A DNA stretch of 64,000 nucleotides from assembly GCF_003945345.1 (NCBI RefSeq), contig NZ_AP019308.1, forward strand, positions 5,570,501 through 5,634,500, given 5' to 3'. This stretch comes from Paenibacillus baekrokdamisoli (GTDB lineage: Bacteria; Bacillota; Bacilli; Paenibacillales; Paenibacillaceae). The notes below the pieces were generated by a model. The model was given only the letters and a program-made list of their open reading frames with translations, searched no databases and was not told where the DNA came from. A program made the position numbers and the translations under genes. This document shows, one piece after another, positions 26,410 to 34,218 of the stretch (position 1 is its first letter; every line of letters begins with the position of its first letter).

Positions 26410-28041
26410 ATGTATCGATTATTGATCGTAGATAACGAAGATTACGTTGTAGAAGGGTTGATGAACGTATTTCATCAACTGACTCATCTTGATTTGGAAG
26501 TGATAGGCGCATACTCTGGCAAGGAAGCATTGGAGAGGCTGAGGAAAACGAAAATCGATATCGTCGTATCGGATATCCGCATGCCCGGAATGGACGGCAT
26601 GACGTTGCAGCATGAGATTTGCCGGTTCTGGCCGAGCTGCCAGATGATCTTCTTGTCGGGCTTCAACGATTTCGATTACGTTCAGAAAGCGATCCGCAAA
26701 GGCGCTGTCGATTATGTCCTGAAGACGGACGGCGATGAAGTCGTCATTGCTGCGGTGGAGAAGGCGATTCAAAAACTGGAAGCCTCGATCGAGATCGAAC
26801 AATTAATCGCCAAGTCCAAAAGCCAGATGCAGATGGCGATGGTCGTGATGCAAAGAGACTTCTTCAGCAATCTTCTGCAGGGGGATCGTATCGGGGAGAG
26901 CTTCATCGCAACGCAATTCGAAGATCTCCAAATTCCATTGAAACCGAAATTGCCCGCATTGCAAGTGGTGGGCAGGGTGGACGAATGGGCAGACGGCATC
27001 AGTTACTATGACCGCTACTTGTTGATGTACTCCATTCAGAACATCGCGAGCGAATATTTGGACACGACGGTGGAAGAGGTTTCTTTCGTCTACGACCGAT
27101 TTAACCTGATTTGGTTTATTCAACCGAAGGAGTTGCAACCGAGCAGTCTTGACCGAATTCAGGAAGACACTTGGAGCACTGTTAGTCGGTTCGTCTTAGG
27201 GACATTCGAGCGAATTCAGATGGCATGCAAGGAATTGATCAAGCTGAAGCTATCCGTCGTTCTGGCGGATCGGCCGATCGAATGGGAACATTCCGCCCGC
27301 AAATTCGCCGAATTAAAGTCTAAGCTCGCTTGGGGACTCGGGTCCGGCCAGGAACTTCTGATCGTCGATCGAGAAGAAACGGATCAAGATACTTCGATTC
27401 TGATGTCGACGCAGGATACGGTTCATCGGCTGAATCGTCTTGGCCAATGCCTGGAAAATAATCTCAAAGCCGAATTCATGGAAATTCTACGGGAATTACT
27501 AAGCGATGGAGCATACGAAAAAAATTATTATATGATCGTCTCCCTGATCTTTTCCTTGCAAAGGGAGGGACGTGCCCCATCCGTCGATACCTCGTTGGAA
27601 TGGAGCAGGCTTGCCCGTCCGAACCTGCATGAAACCTGGGACGAAGCGGTCGGTTATCTCTATCACTGCGCCGAGTTGATCTTCGACGACAAGGACCGAA
27701 TCCTTCACGAAGAGGAAGACGAGCTGGTCGGCAAGGTGAAGAAACTTATCACGGACAACTTGGCTAACGAGCTTTCGCTGACCGTCATCGCGGAGAGCGT
27801 GAAGCATAATTCTTCGTATCTTTCCCGCTTGTTCAAGCAGAAGAACGGGATTGGTGTCTCCGAGTACATTTCGGATTACCGTATTCAGAAGACGAAGGAA
27901 ATGCTGACCGACCCGAACCGGAAAATCAACGATATCGCGGCCGCCGCCGGGTTCGCCTCCGTCCAGTATTTTTATCGCGTATTCAAGAAGGCGACTCGGA
28001 TGACGCCGCAGGAATTCAGAGATCAATCGGTGGGGAAGTAA
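26410..28041 (+). CDS. YesN-family response regulator with AraC DNA-binding domain
   Basis: The 543-aa product has an N-terminal receiver domain with Asp55 in VVSDIRMPGMDG, a long middle region (about 130-430) and a C-terminal AraC-type double helix-turn-helix (about 440-540; ISDYRIQKTKEMLTDPN, AAAGFASVQYFYRVFKK). ATG follows aaggaaggag. As partner of the kinase upstream it should activate the tat/glycosidase and transporter operons. Two identically spaced tgcaa repeats with a downstream tagaat box (28070 and 34115) are its best candidate sites in the window. Confidence 0.93.
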   Translation: MYRLLIVDNEDYVVEGLMNVFHQLTHLDLEVIGAYSGKEALERLRKTKIDIVVSDIRMPGMDGMTLQHEICRFWPSCQMIFLSGFNDFDYVQKAIRKGAVDYVLKTDGDEVVIAAVEKAIQKLEASIEIEQLIAKSKSQMQMAMVVMQRDFFSNLLQGDRIGESFIATQFEDLQIPLKPKLPALQVVGRVDEWADGISYYDRYLLMYSIQNIASEYLDTTVEEVSFVYDRFNLIWFIQPKELQPSSLDRIQEDTWSTVSRFVLGTFERIQMACKELIKLKLSVVLADRPIEWEHSARKFAELKSKLAWGLGSGQELLIVDREETDQDTSILMSTQDTVHRLNRLGQCLENNLKAEFMEILRELLSDGAYEKNYYMIVSLIFSLQREGRAPSVDTSLEWSRLARPNLHETWDEAVGYLYHCAELIFDDKDRILHEEEDELVGKVKKLITDNLANELSLTVIAESVKHNSSYLSRLFKQKNGIGVSEYISDYRIQKTKEMLTDPNRKINDIAAAAGFASVQYFYRVFKKATRMTPQEFRDQSVGK

Positions 28042-28069
28042 ATAAAAGGCAACGCGGCATGCGGAATTG

Positions 28070-28110
28070 TGCAATCAAGAAACTGCAAAGGGAAGTAAAA
28101 TCATTAGAAT
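28070..28110 (+). promoter_or_regulatory. Promoter/operator module of the tat-glycosidase operon
   Basis: Direct repeat tgcaa at 28070 and 28084 (14-base period), followed by a -10-like tagaat at 28105-28110. The same elements with the same distances occur at 34115-34155, including the surrounding word gtgcaatcaa. AraC-type regulators bind direct repeats next to the -35 position, so this is a candidate YesN-activated promoter. Confidence 0.65.
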
Positions 28111-28144
28111 AGTTTTCCAATTGGGCGGTTGCTACAATGAGATC

Positions 28145-28158
28145 GGGAAGCGCTTTCA
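28145..28158 (+). promoter_or_regulatory. Candidate catabolite-repression (cre) site
   Basis: gggaagcgctttca fits the CcpA cre consensus at 12 of 14 positions. It lies about 35 bases downstream of the -10 box and before tatA, where CcpA would block transcription when preferred sugars are present. Confidence 0.5.
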
Positions 28159-28184
28159 ATCCCTAAACTCAGGAGGTGCAACAG

Positions 28185-28445
28185 ATGCCGCATTTCAGCT
28201 CTTCAACGATTATTTTATTAATTATTGCCGCATTGCTCTTGTTTGGCCCTAATAGGCTCCCCGAATTGGGACGGGCGATCGGCAAAACGTTTCGGGAATT
28301 CAAGAACGGGACGAAGGAATTGATCGAGGACCCTTCGCCTGAGCCCCTGTCCCCGCAACGAAAAGAGGTTCGAGCCGACGAAACGAATAATCTCGAACTG
28401 AATCCCTTGGCGTTATCGGAATCTAAACCCGAAGCGCGAGGGTGA
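28185..28445 (+). CDS. tatA: Twin-arginine translocase subunit TatA
   Basis: The product is about 86 aa: one N-terminal membrane helix (about residues 6-21) followed by the FGPNRLPELGRAIGKTFREF hinge and amphipathic helix that define TatA, then a charged, disordered tail. ATG 28185 lies eight bases after aggagg; the in-frame GTG at 28176 overlaps the ribosome site. TatA multimers form the pore for folded proteins. It is followed 16 bases later by tatC. Position inside a glycan locus, not beside a housekeeping Tat substrate, suggests a dedicated translocase. Confidence 0.93.
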   Translation: MPHFSSSTIILLIIAALLLFGPNRLPELGRAIGKTFREFKNGTKELIEDPSPEPLSPQRKEVRADETNNLELNPLALSESKPEARG

Positions 28446-28461
28446 AGGATGGGACAAGCCT

Positions 28462-29187
28462 ATGCAACCGAATCAAATGTCGCTTGTCGATCACTTGGGA
28501 GAAATACGTAAACGTCTGATCTGGATTTTGCTTGCGATGGCCGTTGCCATGATCGCCGGGTTTATCGTGGCTAAGCCGATTTTGCGATATTTTAAAAGCG
28601 TAGAGCCGGCTTCGGGAATCGAATGGAACGCGTTTACCCCTTGGGACGGCTTGCGGGTATACATGCAGGCCGCCTTTCTTCTCTCCTTCGTCGTGACGGG
28701 TCCGCTTACTCTCTATCATCTATGGGCATTCGCTAAACCCGGTTTGGACGTTCCGGAGCAAAAGGCCGCATTGCGTTATATTCCTTACTCTGCCGCGCTG
28801 TTCGCGATTGGACTAAGCTTCTCTTATTTCATCGTGTTTCCTTTAACGTTCAAGTTTACTTCCAGCTTTAATGAAAGTCTTGAGCTTAAGGATGTATACG
28901 GAATCACGCAATACTTTTCCTTTATGTTCAATATATTGCTGCCCATCTCCTTACTGTTCGAAATGCCGCTCATCATTATGTTCCTTACCCGGCTTCGTCT
29001 ATTGAATCCGGCCCTGTTGAAAAAAACGCGGCGATACGCGTACATGGCGCAATTGTTAATCTCGACGCTAATAACGCCGCCCGACGTCATATCCGTGCTG
29101 ATCGTGGCGATACCTTTAATCGTTCTTTACGAAATCAGCGTCGTTTTGTCGGGATACGTCCATAGCAAACAAGCGAAAAATGATTGA
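28462..29187 (+). CDS. tatC: Twin-arginine translocase subunit TatC
   Basis: The 241-aa product has six membrane spans and TatC signatures: an N-terminal cytoplasmic stretch MSLVDHLGEIRKRLIW (the conserved Glu for signal recognition), FMFNILLPISLLFEMPLI, and a C-terminal PLIVLYEISVVLSGYV. TatC is the receptor for RR signal peptides. It pairs with TatA just upstream, as in minimal Gram-positive TatAC systems. The next gene, starting 32 bases downstream, encodes a small protein carrying an RR motif. Confidence 0.95.
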   Translation: MQPNQMSLVDHLGEIRKRLIWILLAMAVAMIAGFIVAKPILRYFKSVEPASGIEWNAFTPWDGLRVYMQAAFLLSFVVTGPLTLYHLWAFAKPGLDVPEQKAALRYIPYSAALFAIGLSFSYFIVFPLTFKFTSSFNESLELKDVYGITQYFSFMFNILLPISLLFEMPLIIMFLTRLRLLNPALLKKTRRYAYMAQLLISTLITPPDVISVLIVAIPLIVLYEISVVLSGYVHSKQAKND

Positions 29188-29219
29188 ATCCTCCATCGGA
29201 TCGGAAAGGCGGGATCGCA

Positions 29220-29588
29220 ATGGCAACGGAAAAGATGACTGTAGTTCATTCGCGCGAACAGGTAGACGAAGGTATGGTATTCCAGATCGCCGCAAATGAT
29301 TTTCTGACCAAACCTCTTCCTAGGCGAACTTTCATGCGCAGTTCATTCATGGCCATGATGATGCTGGTGCTTGGACCTTATCTTTACCGCTTGCTCATTA
29401 AGGAGTTGGGTGCGGATTGGGGAAGCAAGAAAATTGCCTGGAACGAGCCGGATTATGGACCTTCGGCGACACAGGAGAAGATCGATCCATCCATGAATGG
29501 TCGTCCTTCCCTCATGAACCTACAAGGAATCGCAGTGCCCAGTCTGACCGGAAACGGTAAGCGGCTTTACAAAGGGAAGCTGGGATAA
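29220..29588 (+). CDS. Small protein with an internal twin-arginine signal; candidate Tat export escort
   Basis: The 122-aa product starts at ATG 29220, after aaaggcggg. About 34 polar residues precede PRRTFMRSS (Arg35-Arg36), followed by a hydrophobic stretch FMAMMMLVLGPYLYRLL (42-58) and a polar C-terminal 64 residues. This is the n/h layout of a Tat signal; no clear AxA cleavage site is seen, so it may remain as an anchor. It lies between tatC and the giant glycosidase gene (18-base gap). I do not recognise a family. The most economical idea is that it binds the signal-less glycosidase and takes it through TatAC. A ferredoxin or other cofactor motif is absent. Confidence 0.75.
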   Translation: MATEKMTVVHSREQVDEGMVFQIAANDFLTKPLPRRTFMRSSFMAMMMLVLGPYLYRLLIKELGADWGSKKIAWNEPDYGPSATQEKIDPSMNGRPSLMNLQGIAVPSLTGNGKRLYKGKLG

Positions 29589-29606
29589 CGGAGAGGGGAT
29601 AACGGA

Positions 29607-32600
29607 ATGTTGGTTACGACGAGATATACGATCACGAATCCTTACTTGTATGTTTCCGGCATTAACGGGATTATCGACGCCATCTCGGTCGATCCGGCCG
29701 GGACGGGCAGTTATAAAGGCAATATGATCAAAAGCGGCGGTTCGCTCTATATGAGCCTCTATAAAGACGGAGGGGAAATTACGTGTTATAGCTCGCTCGG
29801 GACGTGGGCGATAAGCGGGAGCACGCTCACGATAAGTGATGTCCCTTTCGGCTCGACGGAGATCAAAGGCGACTGGACGATTGCTTTGAGCGTGAATACA
29901 CTCCACTGCAGCTACGTCATTAAGAATACCGGCTTAGCGGCGGTTCTGTTCACAAGCCCGGGCTTTAAGCTGGTTACGCCGTTCGAAAGGGACGGTTACG
30001 ACGTGACAGATCCGGCGAAAATTTATTTTAGCAAATTTATTACCGAGAAGGATCAGTATATCGATATACGCAATTACAAGCGTTTAACGGAAGACGACGC
30101 ATTGGATTTGTACGGAAATTGGATACACGCCTTCGGTACGAACGGGTACGATTTGCGTTTTACGCCGGATAGCGGCATTATGAGTCCCCATAATGATGCC
30201 GACAGCCAGACGCTGCGGTTCTCGAAGATCAATACCGCCAAGCACTCCCGGCTTAACCCGAGTCAACAAATGGCGAAAACGCTGAATATCGAAGTCTATG
30301 TTCCAGGAGCGTATACGAAGCCCGATGGTTATCCGACCTTTAGGGCATCCGACGCCGAGGTAGCCGAATCCTTAAATGCCATGTTCTACGAACGTTGCTT
30401 CAGTTGGCCGGGCTCCTGGGCGCCTCCTTCCATTTGGAAGGAATTGACGATGATTGAGAAATCATTCTTGAAAAGCTACGTACGGGATCAGGAAAGAGAA
30501 TCGCTGTTGAACATGCAATTGGATTCGGACGGCACTGTATTTACTTGGGGCAGTCAGAAAAACTACGCGACCGGCACGAATCATGCCTTGTTCGCGAATG
30601 CCAATTACATTAACGGAAGTTGCAGATACTTCATGGCGACGGGGGATACCGATTTTCTGGGATTGATCATGCCGAAGTTAAGAGCGGCCATGGACAAGCT
30701 GTTAACCTATTATTCCGCCTCGGATAAAATTTTTATCCTGAACGACGGCATCCATCTAGGCAGCACCTATCAGAACGGTTCATCCAATCTTTGGGACGGC
30801 TTCCCGTTCGGGTATAAGGATGCCTACGACAATATTTATTGTTACGCGGCGTTGAATCGTATGGCTGAATTGGAGTCCATTGTTGGGAATGCCTCCAAGG
30901 CTTTTCAGCTTGCGAACTACGCCGCGGACGTCAAGACGGGGTACAATGCGATCTTCTGGGACGGCAACAAATTCATTCAATGCATCGATATTACGGGAGC
31001 CGTGCACGATTACGACATGACTGGCGTGAATCTGGAAGCGATCGCCAATGGGCTCGTAGATCCGGCTAGGGCGAGCTCGATTATCGATTATTTCACGAAT
31101 AAAATAACGCCATCCGGCACGGCCGACGTATTTACGAGATGGGCGGTCGGACCAAGGCTATTGGCTACGGACAATCCGGTCAAGGCTTCGGGCGGTTGGT
31201 GGGTCTATCAATATGATCCTACGCTCGGGTACGACAACGTAATTGAAGCCGGAGGGACGACGCTGTGGCTTGGATATTACGAGTTAATGGCGAGAATCAT
31301 CGGTAAGGACGCTGACAATGCCTACGCGAGATTGGCAACGATACTTAACCGATTTAATCAACCAGACCATCTTAGCGGCGGAAATCCATTATTCAACGGG
31401 GAAAATAATCAGCATGGCAGTGAAGGCAACGTAGGCGTGTGGGGAGAGTTTCCCGAAAGTGGCGTGTTTCCGACGATCGCTCTCTATGGCTTCATGGGAA
31501 TTAAAGCGGATAAAGACGGGCTCCACATTACGCCTAATCTTCCTGCCGCGCTTACTTCCCTTGCCATCGATAAATTCAATTACTGGGGTATGGATCTGTC
31601 GATCGACGTTACAGTCTCTTCCGTCAGGATCAGAGCGACTTCCTATAGCAGCCCGTACACTTGGGCGGTAGACGGAACAACCGTATCCGGCATGTTCGAT
31701 CGCACGGTCGCGATCGCGTCGGGACAGACGGTCACGCTGCAAAGAACCCCGAACGGACATCTCGATCTGACTGCTCTTCAACCGAATTATTACAGACTGA
31801 AGCTGGGTTTAAGCTCTGATATCGTAAGTAAATCGCATACATGGGAATATGTCGGCCCTAAGCCGCTGCAAAACGGCCTTAACGTCGTCAGTTTGCCCTC
31901 GTCTGGATTCGTCGGCTACAACACGACCGCATCGGATGGTACGGGCGGCGTCATCGCCGAGGTCAATTTGCCAGACGGTTCGAAGCTCTATACGGACAGC
32001 TCATGGAAGGTCAGCCGAACCGCCGAGGGGGACATCAGCGATCCCGCGTTCGATGATACGTCGTGGGCGAATGCAACCTCCTATGGCCATTACGGAGTAT
32101 CGCCATGGAAAAGCTTGATTCCCGGCATGAGCGGTTCACCAGGACAGTGGATTTGGTCCGGCGCCAACAATGATGAGCTCTCCCCGGCATCGATTATCGC
32201 ATCCTCGGCTTCAAGCGAAATCTACTCATCCCTGAACGCTTGGGATAACAATCCCACTTCTTGCTGGTCGAGTGCGGGACATGCCGGAGCCGCCAACACG
32301 GAATGGATTCGCATCGATTTGGGGATTGCCAGAGACGTCAGGGGGATTACTTTGACGCCAAGGCAAGATACGCCGGGAGCCGGCTTCCCGGTCGACTTCT
32401 CTATTCAAGTCAGCAATGACGGTATTCAATATACGACCGTATCGGGACACAATTATGCCGGCTATCCGAACCCCGGGGCGAGCTCGCAGGATTTTATATT
32501 TACGGATCCCACGAGAGCAAGATACGTGAGAATATACACTACCCGATTAAGTTCGATTGGCGGCAGCTATTATTGCCAGTTGGCCGAAGTCACAGTCAAG

Positions 32601-33974
32601 GAAATGCAATACGCTCAGTCTTGGATTGCGGCGACGAAGCTGCAAGTAAATTCCGTATCGGCGTCAAGTACTTACCCGGGATATTCGGGAAGCTTTGCTT
32701 GCGACGGAAATCTGGGCACGACTTGGTCGAGCGCGGGACATGCCGGCGAAGCTTTTACCGAAAATATTACGTTCGACTTGGGCGAAACGCAAAGCGTGGG
32801 CGCGATCGTCCTGAATCCGACGTATAACGGTAAATATTTTCCGAAGGACTTCTCGATTCAATCTTCCGTTAACGGCACGGTATGGACGACCGTACTCGGA
32901 CAGAGCTATTCCGATTATCCCGCGCCGAATAGCTGCGTCGACCTTAAGTTTGTGTTCTCCGGAGCCATTCAGGCCAGGTACATTCGAATGAACGCGACGA
33001 AGCTTCGCGGCGATTCAACGGGCAACTATTACTTCCAGATTAACGAAGCAACGATATACGGAGGTAATTTCACGGCATTTGCTTCCAGCCAATTATCGTG
33101 GGGACCGCCGGGCCAAGTGACGGATAGAGACTCATGGGACTCTTTTTTCACGCTTTGGTCCAGTGACGTGCACACGTCGGCCGCTTCAACGGAATGGATT
33201 GCCATCGACATGAAAAGCGCCAGGAGCATCGATTACGTGGTCGTGCAGCCGACGTATTACGGCGATTTTTTTCCAAAGGATTTCAAATTTCAATCCAGTA
33301 ACGACGGTTCCGCATGGACGGATATCCCGGGAGCATCCTATATAGACTATCCTAAGCCGGGAATCAACTTCTCTAACGTGCAATATTTCGAATTTCTTAC
33401 GCCCGTATTTGCCAGGTATATTCGGATGTATGCAACCAAGCTGACGGATTACCAAGGAAACGGATGGTATTATTTCCAGCTTGCAACGATTGGGCCAATG
33501 CAGAAGAATACGGCCTATTTGCGGAAAACCTTTTACACCTCCGTTACGCCGCAAAGTCTATCGTCTGCCATGGCTTCCTCTTCGGCTGGTTCGGGTTATG
33601 AAGCTGTAAGGGCGATCGACAACAATGTCGGCACGAGCTGGTCGAGTATAGGCCATGTTACGGAAGCTGCGACGGAGTGGCTTTACGTGGATGCTGGCTC
33701 CTCGCAAACGATCAAGCAGATTTTGCTGAAACCGGGTTCAGGAGGTTGTTTCCCTGTAGATTTCAAATTCCAGTACGGAAACGAGGCGGAGAACTGGATG
33801 GATATTCCGGGTCTAAGCTATGTCGGTTACGGGGATCCGGGCGTCCTCGAGCAAAGTTATGCGATCCGAACTCCGGTGATGGCGCGTTACATTAGACTGT
33901 ATATCACGAAATCGAGGGTTTCCTCGAATGGAACGTATTACGCGCAGATCGGTGAAATGAAGTTGGAGAAGTAG
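29607..33974 (+). CDS. Giant six-hairpin glycosidase with four discoidin (F5/8 type C) domains
   Basis: The 1455-aa product has an N-terminal beta-sandwich (about 1-230), an (alpha/alpha)6 six-hairpin glycosidase domain (about 230-650; FTWGSQKNYATGTNH, NLWDGFPFGYKDAYDNIY, AGGTTLWLGYYELMAR), a C-terminal beta domain (650-850) and four F5/8 type C carbohydrate-binding domains (about 855-1005, 1010-1155, 1160-1310, 1320-1455), each with a WSS-(A/I)GH or WSSDVH-type motif. There is no signal peptide, although discoidin domains normally act outside the cell. The start ATG follows ggagagggg. The family is uncertain (GH78/GH95/GH63-like clan). Upstream tatA-tatC and the RR-motif protein suggest export as a folded passenger. 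It probably trims a rhamnose-rich polysaccharide. Confidence 0.8.
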   Translation: MLVTTRYTITNPYLYVSGINGIIDAISVDPAGTGSYKGNMIKSGGSLYMSLYKDGGEITCYSSLGTWAISGSTLTISDVPFGSTEIKGDWTIALSVNTLHCSYVIKNTGLAAVLFTSPGFKLVTPFERDGYDVTDPAKIYFSKFITEKDQYIDIRNYKRLTEDDALDLYGNWIHAFGTNGYDLRFTPDSGIMSPHNDADSQTLRFSKINTAKHSRLNPSQQMAKTLNIEVYVPGAYTKPDGYPTFRASDAEVAESLNAMFYERCFSWPGSWAPPSIWKELTMIEKSFLKSYVRDQERESLLNMQLDSDGTVFTWGSQKNYATGTNHALFANANYINGSCRYFMATGDTDFLGLIMPKLRAAMDKLLTYYSASDKIFILNDGIHLGSTYQNGSSNLWDGFPFGYKDAYDNIYCYAALNRMAELESIVGNASKAFQLANYAADVKTGYNAIFWDGNKFIQCIDITGAVHDYDMTGVNLEAIANGLVDPARASSIIDYFTNKITPSGTADVFTRWAVGPRLLATDNPVKASGGWWVYQYDPTLGYDNVIEAGGTTLWLGYYELMARIIGKDADNAYARLATILNRFNQPDHLSGGNPLFNGENNQHGSEGNVGVWGEFPESGVFPTIALYGFMGIKADKDGLHITPNLPAALTSLAIDKFNYWGMDLSIDVTVSSVRIRATSYSSPYTWAVDGTTVSGMFDRTVAIASGQTVTLQRTPNGHLDLTALQPNYYRLKLGLSSDIVSKSHTWEYVGPKPLQNGLNVVSLPSSGFVGYNTTASDGTGGVIAEVNLPDGSKLYTDSSWKVSRTAEGDISDPAFDDTSWANATSYGHYGVSPWKSLIPGMSGSPGQWIWSGANNDELSPASIIASSASSEIYSSLNAWDNNPTSCWSSAGHAGAANTEWIRIDLGIARDVRGITLTPRQDTPGAGFPVDFSIQVSNDGIQYTTVSGHNYAGYPNPGASSQDFIFTDPTRARYVRIYTTRLSSIGGSYYCQLAEVTVKEMQYAQSWIAATKLQVNSVSASSTYPGYSGSFACDGNLGTTWSSAGHAGEAFTENITFDLGETQSVGAIVLNPTYNGKYFPKDFSIQSSVNGTVWTTVLGQSYSDYPAPNSCVDLKFVFSGAIQARYIRMNATKLRGDSTGNYYFQINEATIYGGNFTAFASSQLSWGPPGQVTDRDSWDSFFTLWSSDVHTSAASTEWIAIDMKSARSIDYVVVQPTYYGDFFPKDFKFQSSNDGSAWTDIPGASYIDYPKPGINFSNVQYFEFLTPVFARYIRMYATKLTDYQGNGWYYFQLATIGPMQKNTAYLRKTFYTSVTPQSLSSAMASSSAGSGYEAVRAIDNNVGTSWSSIGHVTEAATEWLYVDAGSSQTIKQILLKPGSGGCFPVDFKFQYGNEAENWMDIPGLSYVGYGDPGVLEQSYAIRTPVMARYIRLYITKSRVSSNGTYYAQIGEMKLEK

Positions 33975-33984
33975 CGGTATGATC

Positions 33985-34027
33985 AGGCTTTTAGGGTCCC
34001 GAAAAGGGGATCGTAAAAGCCTTTTTG
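33985..34027 (+). terminator. Terminator after the giant glycosidase gene
   Basis: Stem aggctttta / taaaagcct with an inner gggtccc-type fold, followed by five T residues, 11 bases after the stop codon. It separates the tat-glycosidase unit from the transporter unit. Confidence 0.8.
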
Positions 34028-34114
34028 CCGAAAGGCGTCCAATCCGATTAACGAAGCTAGTAGGCCTTGAACGTTGCTGCGAAGTCGTTAAAGTATAACA
34101 GTATCACGTGATCG

Positions 34115-34155
34115 TGCAATCAAAAACATGCAACGAAAAGTGGATTTATTAGAAT
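34115..34155 (+). promoter_or_regulatory. Promoter/operator module of the transporter operon
   Basis: tgcaa at 34115 and 34129 and tagaat at 34150-34155, the same 14-base and 35-base offsets as the module at 28070-28110. It lies about 65 bases before the start of the first solute-binding protein gene, after an upstream terminator. Confidence 0.65.
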
Positions 34156-34218
34156 AGATACCCTCCGAAGGGGGGTGTTATGATGAGCGTGCATCTATCA
34201 ATCAAGGAGGGTAATTCA

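Noticed and set aside
29520..29906. Antisense open frame of 128 codons across the start of the giant glycosidase
   Set aside because: It is the mirror of strongly coding sequence, with Arg-rich composition and no ribosome site.
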